Positions 8,027-16,885 are shown, counted from the first letter of the stretch. The stretch is 64,000 bases of DNA from Streptomyces sp. AC555_RSS877 (GCF_019049245.1 NZ_JAGMUK010000104.1:1-64000); one strand, 5' to 3'. The notes: generated by a model from the letters alone, not told the origin. A program made the numbers and translations.

Positions 8027-8668
8027 CTAGGGCTCCAGCAGTCTCGGTGACAACGCACCGCACGGCACCAGCTCCAGCTCGGCACCCGCGTCCCGCAGAT
8101 CCGTCAGCACCAGCTCGTCGTACATCAGCAGCCCGGACTGCTCGGGCCACACGACCGCCCACACCCACAGCCCGAGCGCCTCGCCCGCGAAGACCGCGCG
8201 GTCGTCCGGGGCGCCGGCCACGTGCCACAGCGGGGTCGGGCGGCCGGCGGCGAGGACCTTGGCCTGGGGCGGCTTCTCGACGCTCATGTAGGGCCCCGGG
8301 TCCGGGCCGTCGATGCCCGCGTACCGCGCGCCGAGGCCGACGCCGAGTTCCTCGGCCACCAGGATCAGCTCGCCCATTCCGCCGAGCGGTCCGGGTCCGG
8401 AGCACGCCACGGCCGTGGCGCGGCCGCCGCCGCGGTCGTCGCCCGCGCAGGCCACGCCGGTGAACAGCCAGCCGACTGGCAGCGGCCACGGCATCCACAC
8501 CGGTACCTGCGTGCGGTGCACCACGACTTCGAGGGCCTCGACGCTGGGCGGGATCACGGGCTGCACCGGGTGCACGGTGCCATGCGCATCGCACTGCCAG
8601 GTATCGGCGAAGAGTCCGGGAGCCCTGACCCGGCCACCACACTTCGGGCAACTGGGTTCGCCCCTCAT
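8027..8668 (-). CDS. DUF6758-like zinc-ribbon protein
   Basis: A 213-residue protein beginning MRGEPSCPKCGGRVRAP, with CPxCG followed by WQCDAHG about 17 residues later, so a small zinc ribbon is likely at the N-terminus. The rest is a globular domain with many Trp/Gly/Pro residues (WMPWPLPVGWLFTGV; GLWVWAVVWPEQSG). I recall this architecture as a conserved actinobacterial family of unknown function (DUF6758). It is divergent from the MFS gene, with a 160-bp spacer. Confidence 0.7.
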   Translation of the reverse strand: MRGEPSCPKCGGRVRAPGLFADTWQCDAHGTVHPVQPVIPPSVEALEVVVHRTQVPVWMPWPLPVGWLFTGVACAGDDRGGGRATAVACSGPGPLGGMGELILVAEELGVGLGARYAGIDGPDPGPYMSVEKPPQAKVLAAGRPTPLWHVAGAPDDRAVFAGEALGLWVWAVVWPEQSGLLMYDELVLTDLRDAGAELELVPCGALSPRLLEP

Positions 8669-8758
8669 AGGGCCCCACGGTCCTACCCCCGCCCCTCCAC
8701 GTCAAGGACTGATCACCCGTCCGGGCGGAAGCCCTTCACCGGCGAAGTTGCATGCAGC

Positions 8759-8788
8759 TTGCATTATTTAGCCGACCTAACTTACTGT
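8759..8788 (+). promoter_or_regulatory. Predicted promoter of the MFS exporter gene
   Basis: TTGCAT (8759-8764), 18 bp, TACTGT (8783-8788) fits a HrdB-type promoter about 40 bp before the MFS start. A second TTGCAT at 8748-8753 makes the pair TTGCATGCAGCTTGCAT, which could be a repressor site of MarR/TetR type. Confidence 0.45.
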
Positions 8789-8828
8789 GTGCATATACCA
8801 ACTATCTTCGGCGTGATGGGAGAACACG

Positions 8829-10064
8829 ATGGGAGACCCCAAAGACCCCTTCGACGCGGGAGCCGGTGGCATCCTGCGGCAGCCCAGGGCGGTGTGGGCG
8901 ACCGCGGGCGCGTCCGTCGTCGCCTTCATGGGCATCGGACTCGTCGACCCGATCCTGCCGTCCATCGCCTCGGGCCTGGACGCCACGGCGAGCCAGGTCT
9001 CGCTGCTCTTCACCTCGTACTTCCTGATCACCGCGATCGCGATGCTGGTCACCGGCTTCGTCTCCAGTCGCATCGGCGGCCGCAGGACCCTGCTGCTCGG
9101 CCTGGCCCTGGTCGTACTCTTCGCGGCCCTGTCGGGCACCTCGAGCTCGGTCGGCGAACTCGTCGGCTTCCGGGCCGGCTGGGGCCTCGGCAACGCGCTG
9201 TTCGTCTCGACGGCCCTCGCGGTCATCGTCGGCGCGGCGGCCGGCGGCAGCGCGGCCGCGATCCTGCTGTACGAGTCCGCCCTCGGCCTCGGCATGGCCT
9301 GCGGGCCCCTGCTGGGCGCGCTGCTCGGCGACGCCAGCTGGCGCTACCCCTTCTTCGGCACCGCGTTCCTGATGGCGATCGGCTTCCTGTGCATCACGGC
9401 GTTCCTGAAGGAACAGCCGAAGCCGGCCCGGAAGATCTCACTGCTCGACCCGATCAAGGCGCTCGGCCACGGCGGACTCGCCTCGGCGGCGGTGTCGGCG
9501 TTCTTCTACAACTACACGTTCTTCACCGTGCTGGCCTTCACCCCGTTCGTGCTGGACATGACCCCGTACAAGTCGGGTGCCGTGTTCTTCGCCTGGGGCG
9601 TGCTGCTCGCCGTCTTCTCCGTGATCGTGGCGCCTCGTATGCAGGAGCGGTTCGGTTCACTGAAGGTGCTCGGCGGCTCGCTGGTACTGCTCGCGGTCGA
9701 CGTGCTCGTCCTCGGGTACGGCAGCCACACCGCCGCCATCGTCTGCACGATCCTGTCCGGCGCCTTCATCGGCGTGAACAACACCGTGTACACGGAGCTG
9801 GCGCTCGGGGTGTCGGACGCCCCGCGCCCGGTGGCGAGCGCGGGCTACAACTTCGTGCGCTGGTTCGCGGCCGCCGCCGCTCCCTACTTCGCGCCGAAGA
9901 TCGAGGAGTGGAGCGACATCCACATGCCGTTCGTCGTCGCGGCCGTGACGGCCGCCCTGGGTGCGCTCGTGGTCGTCGTACGACGGAAGGCGCTCGCGCA
10001 CGAGGCCGAGGAGCTGGAGCCGAGGCACGCGGTCGAGGACGGCGTCACCGTTTTCGCCGGCTGA
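8829..10064 (+). CDS. MFS transporter (drug:H+ antiporter-like)
   Basis: A 411-residue protein with about twelve hydrophobic helices. The first is preceded by a short cytosolic N-terminus, and the loop after helix 2 carries the MFS signature (GFVSSRIGGRRTLLLGL). VGFRAGWGLGNALFVSTALAVI resembles helix 4-5 of DHA1-type exporters, so I expect export of a small hydrophobic compound. It starts with ATG 8829 after GGGAGAACACG. Upstream lies a promoter with TTGCAT direct repeats; no regulator gene is adjacent. It converges on the SUFU-domain gene across a short hairpin. Confidence 0.85.
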   Translation: MGDPKDPFDAGAGGILRQPRAVWATAGASVVAFMGIGLVDPILPSIASGLDATASQVSLLFTSYFLITAIAMLVTGFVSSRIGGRRTLLLGLALVVLFAALSGTSSSVGELVGFRAGWGLGNALFVSTALAVIVGAAAGGSAAAILLYESALGLGMACGPLLGALLGDASWRYPFFGTAFLMAIGFLCITAFLKEQPKPARKISLLDPIKALGHGGLASAAVSAFFYNYTFFTVLAFTPFVLDMTPYKSGAVFFAWGVLLAVFSVIVAPRMQERFGSLKVLGGSLVLLAVDVLVLGYGSHTAAIVCTILSGAFIGVNNTVYTELALGVSDAPRPVASAGYNFVRWFAAAAAPYFAPKIEEWSDIHMPFVVAAVTAALGALVVVVRRKALAHEAEELEPRHAVEDGVTVFAG

Positions 10065-10066
10065 GT

Positions 10067-10093
10067 CAACTGGCGGTTTTCAGCCACCGGTTG
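10067..10093. terminator. Hairpin between convergent MFS and SUFU genes
   Basis: CAACTGGCGG pairs with CCACCGGTTG (one G-T wobble, one mismatch) around TTTTCAG. It lies between two converging stop codons and probably acts in both directions. Confidence 0.5.
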
Positions 10094-10103
10094 GTGAGAT
10101 CGC

Positions 10104-10700
10104 TCACTCCAGAGGGACGGACTTGCGGGACGGATCCCGCAGGTCCGTCCCGTTCGTCAGCCAGCGCTCCTGGAGGGCCTGCGCTCCGTGCACCCGCTTC
10201 CAGGCCGCCTCGTTCGGCGTCATCGGGAACAGCGGCAGGAACCGTACGGGGTCCAGGGGCTCGTCCAGTTCCAGATCCTCGACCAGGCCGCCCGGCTCAC
10301 CCACCAGGACCGAGGTGAACGGGGCTCCGGGCCACAGCGGCTCACCGACGTCGAGGGAGGCGCCGGAGGCCACGACCACGCCCTCGACCTGCGGGGAAGC
10401 GGCGAGGACGGCGAGCGGGCGGAGTACCTTGTCGGTTTCGGCGAGACCGCTTCGTACCGAAAGGAGCAGTTCGGCGCGCGGGCCCTTGACGGGGTCGGCG
10501 AGCACCGCGGTGGGGTCGGCCATGGGCTGCGCGGACATGCCGAGCGTGGCGTAGCGGACCACGCCGCCCTCCTGGCCGGTGTCCTGGAAACGCAGCACCT
10601 CGATGCGGTCCGTGCCGAGGAAGGTGACCGCCGCGCGCGCGTCCGGCTCGCCCAGCGCACTGCGCAACCGGGCCTCGACCAGAGGAAGAACATCAGCCAT
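10104..10700 (-). CDS. SUFU (suppressor of fused) domain protein
   Basis: A 198-residue protein whose C-terminal half (FTSVLVGEPGGLVEDLEL, then FLPLFPMTPNEAAWKRVHG) matches the bacterial suppressor-of-fused domain, a family often used as an immunity or binding module and otherwise of unknown function. The N-terminal part begins MADVLPLVEARLRSALGEP and has a segment that would place it in the cytosol. ATG 10700 is 6 nt after TATGCT on the minus strand, which suggests a leaderless transcript. No toxin partner is visible next to it. Confidence 0.8.
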   Translation of the reverse strand: MADVLPLVEARLRSALGEPDARAAVTFLGTDRIEVLRFQDTGQEGGVVRYATLGMSAQPMADPTAVLADPVKGPRAELLLSVRSGLAETDKVLRPLAVLAASPQVEGVVVASGASLDVGEPLWPGAPFTSVLVGEPGGLVEDLELDEPLDPVRFLPLFPMTPNEAAWKRVHGAQALQERWLTNGTDLRDPSRKSVPLE

Positions 10701-10774
10701 GACGCGAGCATAGAACTCGTCAGTACCGGGCAAAGCAGCGCCTTGACACTTCGGTCGACTGGTACTCTGGCCCG

Positions 10775-10915
10775 GTGGTTCGGGGCAGCACGCAGAAGCG
10801 TCGCGATCAAGCCCCGACGCCGAAGGAACTCCCTTACGAGGGACCGGCCGGAGGAGGTGGGGCTGCAATGGACCGAAGTCGACCGTGCAGTAGCACCCGC
10901 TCTTCCCGCCGCTGA
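10775..10915 (+). CDS. Possible small leader ORF upstream of corA (46 residues)
   Basis: A GTG at 10775, six bases after TACTCT (10763-10768, with TTGACA at 10743-10748), opens a 46-residue frame containing KRRDQAPTPKELPYEGP. Inside it, ATG 10868 has an excellent SD (GAGGAGGTGG, 7-nt gap) and would give a 15-residue Arg/Ser-rich peptide. The frame ends 258 bp before corA. The peptide is basic, proline-containing and unlike anything I know. It may be a regulatory leader for the Mg2+ transporter, an independent small protein, or chance. Confidence 0.35.
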   Translation: MVRGSTQKRRDQAPTPKELPYEGPAGGGGAAMDRSRPCSSTRSSRR

Positions 10916-11173
10916 TGTAGCTGCTCTGGCCCTGGCTGGCTGCCACCTCTCGCACTCGCTTCACCGCGGAAGAGCGCTTCGTTTCGTTTTACCTGATCTG
11001 TCCGAACTGCCTGTTCCCGGCAGTAGCTGAATCAGTAGCGAAGCTCGCCACCGCGACGGTGCGGTGCTCCCCGCTTTGTGGACGTGCCAAACATCCGCAG
11101 TCAGGACGTCCCCATTCCGGGCAGTTCCAACCGCCTCGGCGGCCTTTCGTTGCCTGTCACGAAGGAGCCTGCC

Positions 11174-12295
11174 ATGTCGATGATCCGCGACCTGCGTGCC
11201 GTCGTCCGCCCGTCCCGCGTCTCCCTGCGCAAGGACAGCAGCAGCGTCTACGACACCACCCGCGACCCTTCGACCCCGTCCGCCGTCGTCGACTGCGCCG
11301 TCTACCGCGACGGCGCCCGCGTCGAGATGCCGAAGCCGCTCACGCCGCACGAGGCGATGCGCCTGGTGCGCCGCGACGGGGGCTTCGTGTGGATCGGGCT
11401 GCACGAGCCGACCGAGGCCGAATTCTCCGGTATCGCCAGCGAGTTCGGGCTGCACCCGCTGGCCGTGGAGGACGCGGTGCAGGCCCACCAGCGCCCCAAG
11501 CTGGAGCGCTACGACGACTCCCTGTTCACCGTGTTCAAGACCATCCACTACGTCGAGCACGACCGGGTCACCGCCAACAGCGAGGTCGTCGAGACCGGCG
11601 AGGTCATGTGCTTCACCGGCCGGGACTTCTTCATCACCGTCCGGCACGGCGGCCAGGGCTCCCTGCGGGCACTGCGCCACCGGCTCCAGGACGACCCCGA
11701 GCTGCTCGCCAAGGGACCCTCGGCGGTACTGCACGCGATCGCCGACCATGTCGTCGACGGCTACATCGCGGTCGCGGACGCGGTGCAGGACGACATCGAC
11801 GAGGTGGAGACCGAGGTCTTCTCACCGGGCCGCCGGGGCGGCGTCTCGCGCGGTGTCGACTCGGCGGGGATCTACCAACTCAAGCGTGAGGTACTGGAGT
11901 TCAAGCGGGCCGTCTCTCCGCTGCTGCGCCCCATGCAGCTGCTCAGCGAGCGCCCGATGCGGCTGATCGACCCGGACATCCAGAAGTACTTCCGGGACGT
12001 CGCCGACCACCTCGCCCGCGTCCAGGAGCAGGTCCTCGGCTTCGACGAACTGCTCAACTCGATCCTCCAGGCCAACCTCGCGCAGGCGTCCGTCGCGCAG
12101 AACGAGGACATGCGCAAGATCACCTCGTGGGCCGCGATCATCGCCGTACCGACGATGGTGTGCGGGGTGTACGGCATGAACTTCGACCACATGCCGGAGC
12201 TGCACTGGAAGTACGGCTATCCCGTGATCATGTCGGTCACGGTGGCCCTCTGCGTGGGCATCCACCGCACCCTCAAGCGCAACGGCTGGCTCTGA
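11174..12295 (+). CDS. corA: CorA family magnesium/cobalt transporter
   Basis: A 373-residue CorA: a large N-terminal cytosolic domain (GGFVWIGLHEPTEAEF, LHPLAVEDAVQAHQRPKLERYD and ITVRHG are family hallmarks), a long stalk helix, then two C-terminal helices with the ion-selectivity motif YGMNFDHMPEL between them and a Lys/Arg-rich tail. It should form a homopentamer in the membrane. ATG 11174 has GAAGGAG six bases upstream; the frame extends 32 codons further but without an SD. The gene opens a group with MgtE_N/CBS and DUF1003 genes 1.5-3.5 kb downstream, all suggesting divalent cation homeostasis. A long leader region with a small ORF precedes it. Confidence 0.92.
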   Translation: MSMIRDLRAVVRPSRVSLRKDSSSVYDTTRDPSTPSAVVDCAVYRDGARVEMPKPLTPHEAMRLVRRDGGFVWIGLHEPTEAEFSGIASEFGLHPLAVEDAVQAHQRPKLERYDDSLFTVFKTIHYVEHDRVTANSEVVETGEVMCFTGRDFFITVRHGGQGSLRALRHRLQDDPELLAKGPSAVLHAIADHVVDGYIAVADAVQDDIDEVETEVFSPGRRGGVSRGVDSAGIYQLKREVLEFKRAVSPLLRPMQLLSERPMRLIDPDIQKYFRDVADHLARVQEQVLGFDELLNSILQANLAQASVAQNEDMRKITSWAAIIAVPTMVCGVYGMNFDHMPELHWKYGYPVIMSVTVALCVGIHRTLKRNGWL

Positions 12296-12318
12296 AGACC
12301 CCTGGATAGGCTGAGCCC

Positions 12319-12831
12319 ATGACTAGCGAGCTGCTCGACCAGGCCCTCGTCGAGGAGGCCACGAAGAAGTCCGGCCTCATCTGGGTCGAGGGCCCCGACG
12401 GCCCGGCCCGCGCACTGTGGCACGTGTGGCACGAGGGCGCGGCCTGTCTGATCGGCGACGGGCCCGGCGAACAGCCGCTGCCCGGGCTGGCCGACAAGAC
12501 CACGGCCCAGGTCACGGTCCGCAGCAAGGACAAGGGCGGCCGGCTGGTCTCCTGGGCGGCGACGGTCGTGGAGCTGGCGTCCCGCTCCCCCGAGTGGGAG
12601 GCGGCGGTCGCGGAGCTCAAGGGCAAACGGCTGAACGCCCCGGACGGCGAGGCCATGACGGAGCGGTGGGCCCGCGAATGCCGGGTACTGCGCCTGGAGC
12701 CCACCGGCACGACGTCACCGCTGCCCGACGGCGATCTGGCGAAGGCGCCGCTGCCGACGCCGGCGACGACGCGTGAGCCGGTTCCGGCGGGGCTGCCGCG
12801 ACTGTTGCTGAAGCGTCGCAAGCGACGGTAG
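12319..12831 (+). CDS. Conserved hypothetical protein (possibly FMN-binding split-barrel-like)
   Basis: A 170-residue soluble protein. The first 130 residues (SGLIWVEGPDGPARALWHVWHEGAACLI) have the alternating beta pattern seen in pyridoxamine-phosphate-oxidase-like split barrels, but I see no clear FMN-binding motif, so this is only a suggestion. The tail is Pro/Thr-rich and ends in a basic cluster (LLLKRRKRR). TAGGCT lies 6 nt before ATG 12319, a good leaderless arrangement. It follows corA by 23 bp and converges with the lipoprotein gene with a 3-bp gap. Confidence 0.65.
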   Translation: MTSELLDQALVEEATKKSGLIWVEGPDGPARALWHVWHEGAACLIGDGPGEQPLPGLADKTTAQVTVRSKDKGGRLVSWAATVVELASRSPEWEAAVAELKGKRLNAPDGEAMTERWARECRVLRLEPTGTTSPLPDGDLAKAPLPTPATTREPVPAGLPRLLLKRRKRR

Positions 12832-12834
12832 CCG

Positions 12835-13590
12835 TCAGGACGCCGGCAGCTTCTTGCCGTAGTCCACCGTCTCGTCCTTGTCCGGCTCCGTCAGAGCGAA
12901 GGTCTTGCCCCAGGCCGAGAAGGTCAGGGTGCCGGCGCCGCCCGCCCGTACCAGGCGGAGCGGATACGGCTTGCCCTCCAAGGAGACGTCCAGCGTGCCG
13001 CCGGAACCGTCGTCGCCCGCGATGCGGATGGTGCGCACACCCGCCTGCTCGTGGTGGCCGTCCGTCTCCAGCGTGCCGTGCAGCGTCAGCAGACCGTCGA
13101 GGAGGACGTCCATGTCCGTGAAGCCGCTGAACTTCTTGTACGAGGGGTCGCCCTGCGGCACCTTCACGTACTTGTCGTCGAGCTTGTCGGCCGCCGCCGC
13201 GTCGGCGTCGGAGCCGTCGCCCTTGCCGTCCGCGTCGGTCCAGAAGCCCGCGTCCGCCTTGAGGAAGAGCTGCTCCTTGATCCGCAGCAGGTGGAAGGTC
13301 GCGTCCTCGGAGGTGACCGAGCCGGAGCCGCCGTCGGACTTCAGGCGCATGTCGAGCTTGTACGTCCGCCCGCTTGCGACCACGTTCCCGGAGAGCCGGA
13401 CCGCCTCGGCCGACCCGGCCGCGGTACGCGTCCTGGACTGGATCTGGTCGGCCGGCAGCTTGCCGACGCCGTTGGTCCCCGCGTCCGGGTCCTCGCCGCA
13501 TCCCGTCAGGCCGGTCCCCGTCACGACGAGGGCGCACAGCGCGCCCGTCAGTGCGGCCCTGCGGGTACGGCGCCGGGGAATCGCAGTCAC
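12835..13590 (-). CDS. Secreted lipoprotein (LppX/LprG-like fold)
   Basis: GTG 13590 opens a Sec lipoprotein signal: basic n-region with RRRTRR, hydrophobic core ALCALVVTGTGL and lipobox LTGC. The mature part (about 220 residues) has the beta-rich pattern with repeated K/T/D strands (SGRTYKLDMRLKSDGGSGS, EGKPYPLRLVRAGG) typical of the LppX/LprAFG or LolA-like lipid-binding half-barrel. It should be anchored to the outer face of the membrane, perhaps handling a hydrophobic ligand. Its promoter region is shared with the divergent MgtE_N/CBS gene. Confidence 0.75.
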   Translation of the reverse strand: MTAIPRRRTRRAALTGALCALVVTGTGLTGCGEDPDAGTNGVGKLPADQIQSRTRTAAGSAEAVRLSGNVVASGRTYKLDMRLKSDGGSGSVTSEDATFHLLRIKEQLFLKADAGFWTDADGKGDGSDADAAAADKLDDKYVKVPQGDPSYKKFSGFTDMDVLLDGLLTLHGTLETDGHHEQAGVRTIRIAGDDGSGGTLDVSLEGKPYPLRLVRAGGAGTLTFSAWGKTFALTEPDKDETVDYGKKLPAS

Positions 13591-13813
13591 AGGTGGGGCT
13601 GCCTTTCTGACAAGGGTCCTTCAGCGGCGTACGGCAGCGTACCGGGGCCCGGCAGCACGGACGGAGCCAGACCGTCCGGACCCCTCACCAGCGCGTATCC
13701 GAACGGGACGGGCTAGCCTGAAGCCCACCCGAGCGGGCAATTCGGAAAAGAGACCCACCCAGCGGCCCAGGACACAACTCCGTACGAATCCCGCACGAAA
13801 AGGAAGCACAGCC

Positions 13814-15100
13814 ATGGCAGCGGGCGCCCCCCGGATCTTCGTCTCGCACCTCGCCGACGTCGCCGTCTTCGACCCGGCCGGCGACCAGGTCGGCCGCCTG
13901 CGCGACCTGGTCGTCATGCTGCGCGTCGGACGGCGGCCGCCACGCCTGCTCGGCCTGGTCGTCGAACTCGCCACGCGCCGCCGCATCTTCCTGCCCATCA
14001 CCCGCGTGACCGGCATCGAGTCCGGCCAGGTCATCACCACCGGCGTCCTCAACGTCCGCCGCTTCGAGCAGCGGCCCACCGAGCGGCTGGTCTTCGGGGA
14101 ACTCCTCGACCGACGCGTCACGCTCGTCGAGACCAAGGAGGAGGTCACGGTCCTGGACGTCGCGGTGCAGCAGCTGCCGGCCCGCCGGGACTGGGAGATC
14201 GACCGCGTCTTCGTCCGCAAGGGCGGCAAGGGCGGCGCCTTCCGGCGCAAGGGCGAGACCCTGACCGCCGAGTGGTCCGCCGTCACCGGCTTCTCCCTCG
14301 AGGAGCACGGACAGGGCGCCGAGAGCCTCCTCGCCACGTTCGAGCAGCTGCGCCCGGCCGACCTCGCCAACGTTCTGCACCACCTCTCCCCCAAGCGGCG
14401 CGCCGAGGTCGCCGCCGCCCTCGACGACGACCGCCTGGCCGACGTCCTGGAGGAACTGCCGGAGGACGACCAGATCGAGATCCTCGGCAAGCTGAAGGAG
14501 GAGCGGGCCGCCGACGTCCTGGAGGCGATGGACCCGGACGACGCGGCCGACCTGCTCTCCGAGCTGCCCCAGGGCGACCAGGAGCGGCTGCTGAGCCTGA
14601 TGAAGCCCTCCGACGCGGCCGACATGCGGCGCCTGTTGGCGTACGAGGAGCACACGGCCGGCGGTCTGATGACGACCGAGCCGATCGTGCTGCGGCCCGA
14701 CGCGACCGTCGCCGACGCGCTCGCCCGCGTCCGCAACCCCGACCTGTCCCCCGCCCTCGCCGCCCAGGTCTACGTCTGCCGGCCGCCCGACGAGACCCCG
14801 ACCGGCAAGTACCTCGGCACGGTCCATTTCCAACGGCTGCTGCGCGACCCTCCGTACACGCTGGTCAGCTCGATCCTCGACGACGACCTGCAGTCGCTGG
14901 CCCCGGACGCGGCGCTGCCCCTCGTCGCCGGGTTCTTCGCGACGTACGACATGGTCGCGGCGCCCGTCGTGGACGAGGCCGGGTCGCTGCTGGGCGCGGT
15001 GACCGTGGACGACGTGCTGGACCACATGCTGCCCGACGACTGGCGGGAGACCGAGTTCCACCTCGACGAGGACGAGGAGGTGGCCCCCCATGGCTCCTGA
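13814..15100 (+). CDS. MgtE N-terminal/CBS domain protein lacking the transport domain
   Basis: A 428-residue soluble protein. Residues 1-150 form a PRC-barrel-like region (IFVSHLADVAVFDPAGDQVGRLRDL). An MgtE_N superhelical domain with repeated acidic helices follows (LRPADLANVLHHL, EELPEDDQIEILGKL, MDPDDAADLLSELPQGDQ, about residues 170-270), then a pair of CBS domains (AGGLMTTEPIVLRP to VTVDDVLDHMLPDDW). The membrane pore of true MgtE is absent, so this is a Mg2+-sensing or regulatory protein rather than a channel. ATG 13814 follows AAAGGAAGC. It overlaps the DUF1003 gene by 11 bp, so the two are translationally coupled. Confidence 0.88.
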   Translation: MAAGAPRIFVSHLADVAVFDPAGDQVGRLRDLVVMLRVGRRPPRLLGLVVELATRRRIFLPITRVTGIESGQVITTGVLNVRRFEQRPTERLVFGELLDRRVTLVETKEEVTVLDVAVQQLPARRDWEIDRVFVRKGGKGGAFRRKGETLTAEWSAVTGFSLEEHGQGAESLLATFEQLRPADLANVLHHLSPKRRAEVAAALDDDRLADVLEELPEDDQIEILGKLKEERAADVLEAMDPDDAADLLSELPQGDQERLLSLMKPSDAADMRRLLAYEEHTAGGLMTTEPIVLRPDATVADALARVRNPDLSPALAAQVYVCRPPDETPTGKYLGTVHFQRLLRDPPYTLVSSILDDDLQSLAPDAALPLVAGFFATYDMVAAPVVDEAGSLLGAVTVDDVLDHMLPDDWRETEFHLDEDEEVAPHGS

Positions 15101-15686
15101 GCGCGAGAGCACCCGCGAGGCCGCCCGGGAGCGCACTCTGGCGGGCGCGACCGCCACCACCCGCTCCCGCCCCCGCCTCGACCAGCCCCGCCCGCCCCGG
15201 CGCCGGCTCCTGCCCGAGTGGGACCCGGAGGCCTTCGGGCGGCTGTCGGAGCGCATCGCGCGCTTCCTGGGCACCGGGCGGTTCATCGTCTGGATGACGA
15301 TCGTCATCATCCTGTGGGTGCTGTGGAACATCTTCGCGCCCAGTGACCTGCGCTTCGACAACTACCCGTTCATCTTCCTGACGCTGATGCTGTCGCTCCA
15401 GGCCTCCTACGCGGCCCCGCTGATCCTGCTCGCGCAGAACCGGCAGGACGACCGTGACCGGGTCAACCTCGAACAGGACCGCAAGGCGAGCGAGCGGTCG
15501 ATCGCCGACACCGAGTACCTGACCCGCGAGATCGCCTCGCTCCGGATCGGCCTCGGTGAGGTCGCGACCCGGGACTGGATCCGCTCCGAACTGCAGGACC
15601 TGGTCAAGGAACTGGACGGGCGGCACGACGGCCATGTCGTATTCCCGGCAGAACGGTCGCGGGCACGTGACGTAGACGACCGGTGA
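15090..15686 (+). CDS. DUF1003 family membrane protein
   Basis: A 198-residue protein with an Arg/Pro-rich N-terminus, then the DUF1003 signature: IARFLGTGRFIVWMTIVIILWVLWN, DNYPFIFLTLMLSLQASYAAPLILLAQNRQDDRDR, two membrane helices joined by a short loop, and a C-terminal coiled-coil-like helix. Function is unknown. Its 11-bp overlap with the MgtE_N/CBS gene suggests a two-protein unit in which the soluble sensor acts with this membrane partner; the same pair exists in mycobacteria as I remember it. Confidence 0.88.
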   Translation: MAPERESTREAARERTLAGATATTRSRPRLDQPRPPRRRLLPEWDPEAFGRLSERIARFLGTGRFIVWMTIVIILWVLWNIFAPSDLRFDNYPFIFLTLMLSLQASYAAPLILLAQNRQDDRDRVNLEQDRKASERSIADTEYLTREIASLRIGLGEVATRDWIRSELQDLVKELDGRHDGHVVFPAERSRARDVDDR

Positions 15687-15730
15687 CGGGGCTTTCCGCA
15701 GCCCCCGCCGGGCGCCGTACCATCGTCCTT

Positions 15731-16864
15731 ATGGCTACGGAAGACGCGGTGCGTGAAGCACTGGCGACGGTGAACGACCCCGAGATCAACCGACCCATCA
15801 CCGAACTGGGGATGGTCAAGTCCGTGGAGATCGGCACGGACGGAGCGGTCGCGGTCGCCGTGTACCTGACGGTCTCCGGCTGCCCCATGCGCGAAACGAT
15901 CACGCAGCGCGTGACGGATGCGGTCTCGGCGGTCGAGGGCGTCACCCGCGTCGACGTCGAACTCGACGTCATGAGCGACGAGCAGCGCAAGGAACTGGCG
16001 ACCGCGCTGCGCGGTGGCCAGACCGAGCGCGAGGTCCCCTTCGCCAAGCCGGGCTCCCTCACCCGCGTGTACGCGGTCGCCTCCGGCAAGGGCGGCGTCG
16101 GCAAGTCGTCGGTGACGGTGAACCTGGCGGCGGCGATGGCCGCGGACGGTCTGAAGGTCGGTGTCGTCGACGCCGACATCTACGGCCACAGCGTGCCGCG
16201 CATGCTGGGCGCCGACGGCCGTCCGACCCAGGTCGAGAACATGATCATGCCGCCGTCCGCGCACGGCGTGAAGGTCATCTCGATCGGCATGTTCACCCCG
16301 GGCAACGCCCCGGTCGTCTGGCGCGGCCCGATGCTCCACCGCGCCCTCCAGCAGTTCCTGGCGGACGTGTACTGGGGCGACCTGGACGTCCTGCTGCTCG
16401 ACCTGCCGCCCGGCACGGGCGACATCGCCATCTCGGTGGCCCAGCTGGTCCCGAACGCCGAGATCCTGGTCGTGACGACGCCTCAGCAGGCGGCGGCCGA
16501 GGTGGCCGAGCGGGCGGGCTCCATCGCCGTCCAGACCCACCAGAAGATCGTCGGCGTGGTGGAGAACATGTCCGGCCTGCCCTGCCCGCACTGCGACGAG
16601 ATGGTCGACGTCTTCGGCACGGGCGGCGGCCAGTCGGTGGCGGACGGCCTGACCCGTACGACGGGCGCCACCGTCCCGGTCCTCGGCTCCATCCCCATCG
16701 ACGTCCGTCTCCGCGAGGGCGGCGACGAGGGCAAGCCGGTCGTCCTGTCCGACCCGGACTCCCCGGCGGGCGCGGCCCTGCGGGCGATCGCGGGGAAGCT
16801 GGGGGGACGGCAGCGGGGTCTGTCGGGCCTGTCCTTGGGCATCACGCCAAGGAACAAGTTCTAG
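15731..16864 (+). CDS. mrp: Mrp/NBP35-type Fe-S cluster carrier ATPase
   Basis: A 377-residue protein with an N-terminal MIP18/PaaD-like domain (residues 1-95, NDPEINRPITELGMVKSVEI) fused to a ParA/MinD-type NTPase. The deviant P-loop GKGGVGKSS starts near residue 120; DADIYGHSVPRMLG and LPPGTGDI are the switch motifs. Cys285 and Cys288 (PCPHC) are the conserved CxxC pair that bridges a cluster in the dimer. It should deliver Fe-S clusters in the cytosol. TACCAT (15718-15723) lies seven bases before ATG 15731 with no SD, so the gene is probably leaderless. A strong terminator follows. Confidence 0.92.
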   Translation: MATEDAVREALATVNDPEINRPITELGMVKSVEIGTDGAVAVAVYLTVSGCPMRETITQRVTDAVSAVEGVTRVDVELDVMSDEQRKELATALRGGQTEREVPFAKPGSLTRVYAVASGKGGVGKSSVTVNLAAAMAADGLKVGVVDADIYGHSVPRMLGADGRPTQVENMIMPPSAHGVKVISIGMFTPGNAPVVWRGPMLHRALQQFLADVYWGDLDVLLLDLPPGTGDIAISVAQLVPNAEILVVTTPQQAAAEVAERAGSIAVQTHQKIVGVVENMSGLPCPHCDEMVDVFGTGGGQSVADGLTRTTGATVPVLGSIPIDVRLREGGDEGKPVVLSDPDSPAGAALRAIAGKLGGRQRGLSGLSLGITPRNKF

Positions 16865-16885
16865 AACGCCCTGGGGGCGTGGGCG

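Noticed and set aside
10701..11173. M-box or other Mg2+ riboswitch before corA
   Set aside because: I could not find the conserved M-box core in the leader; only a small ORF is supported.
12878..13813. Long upstream extension of the MgtE_N/CBS gene
   Set aside because: The extension overlaps the divergent lipoprotein gene; conserved sequence begins only at ATG 13814 with its SD.
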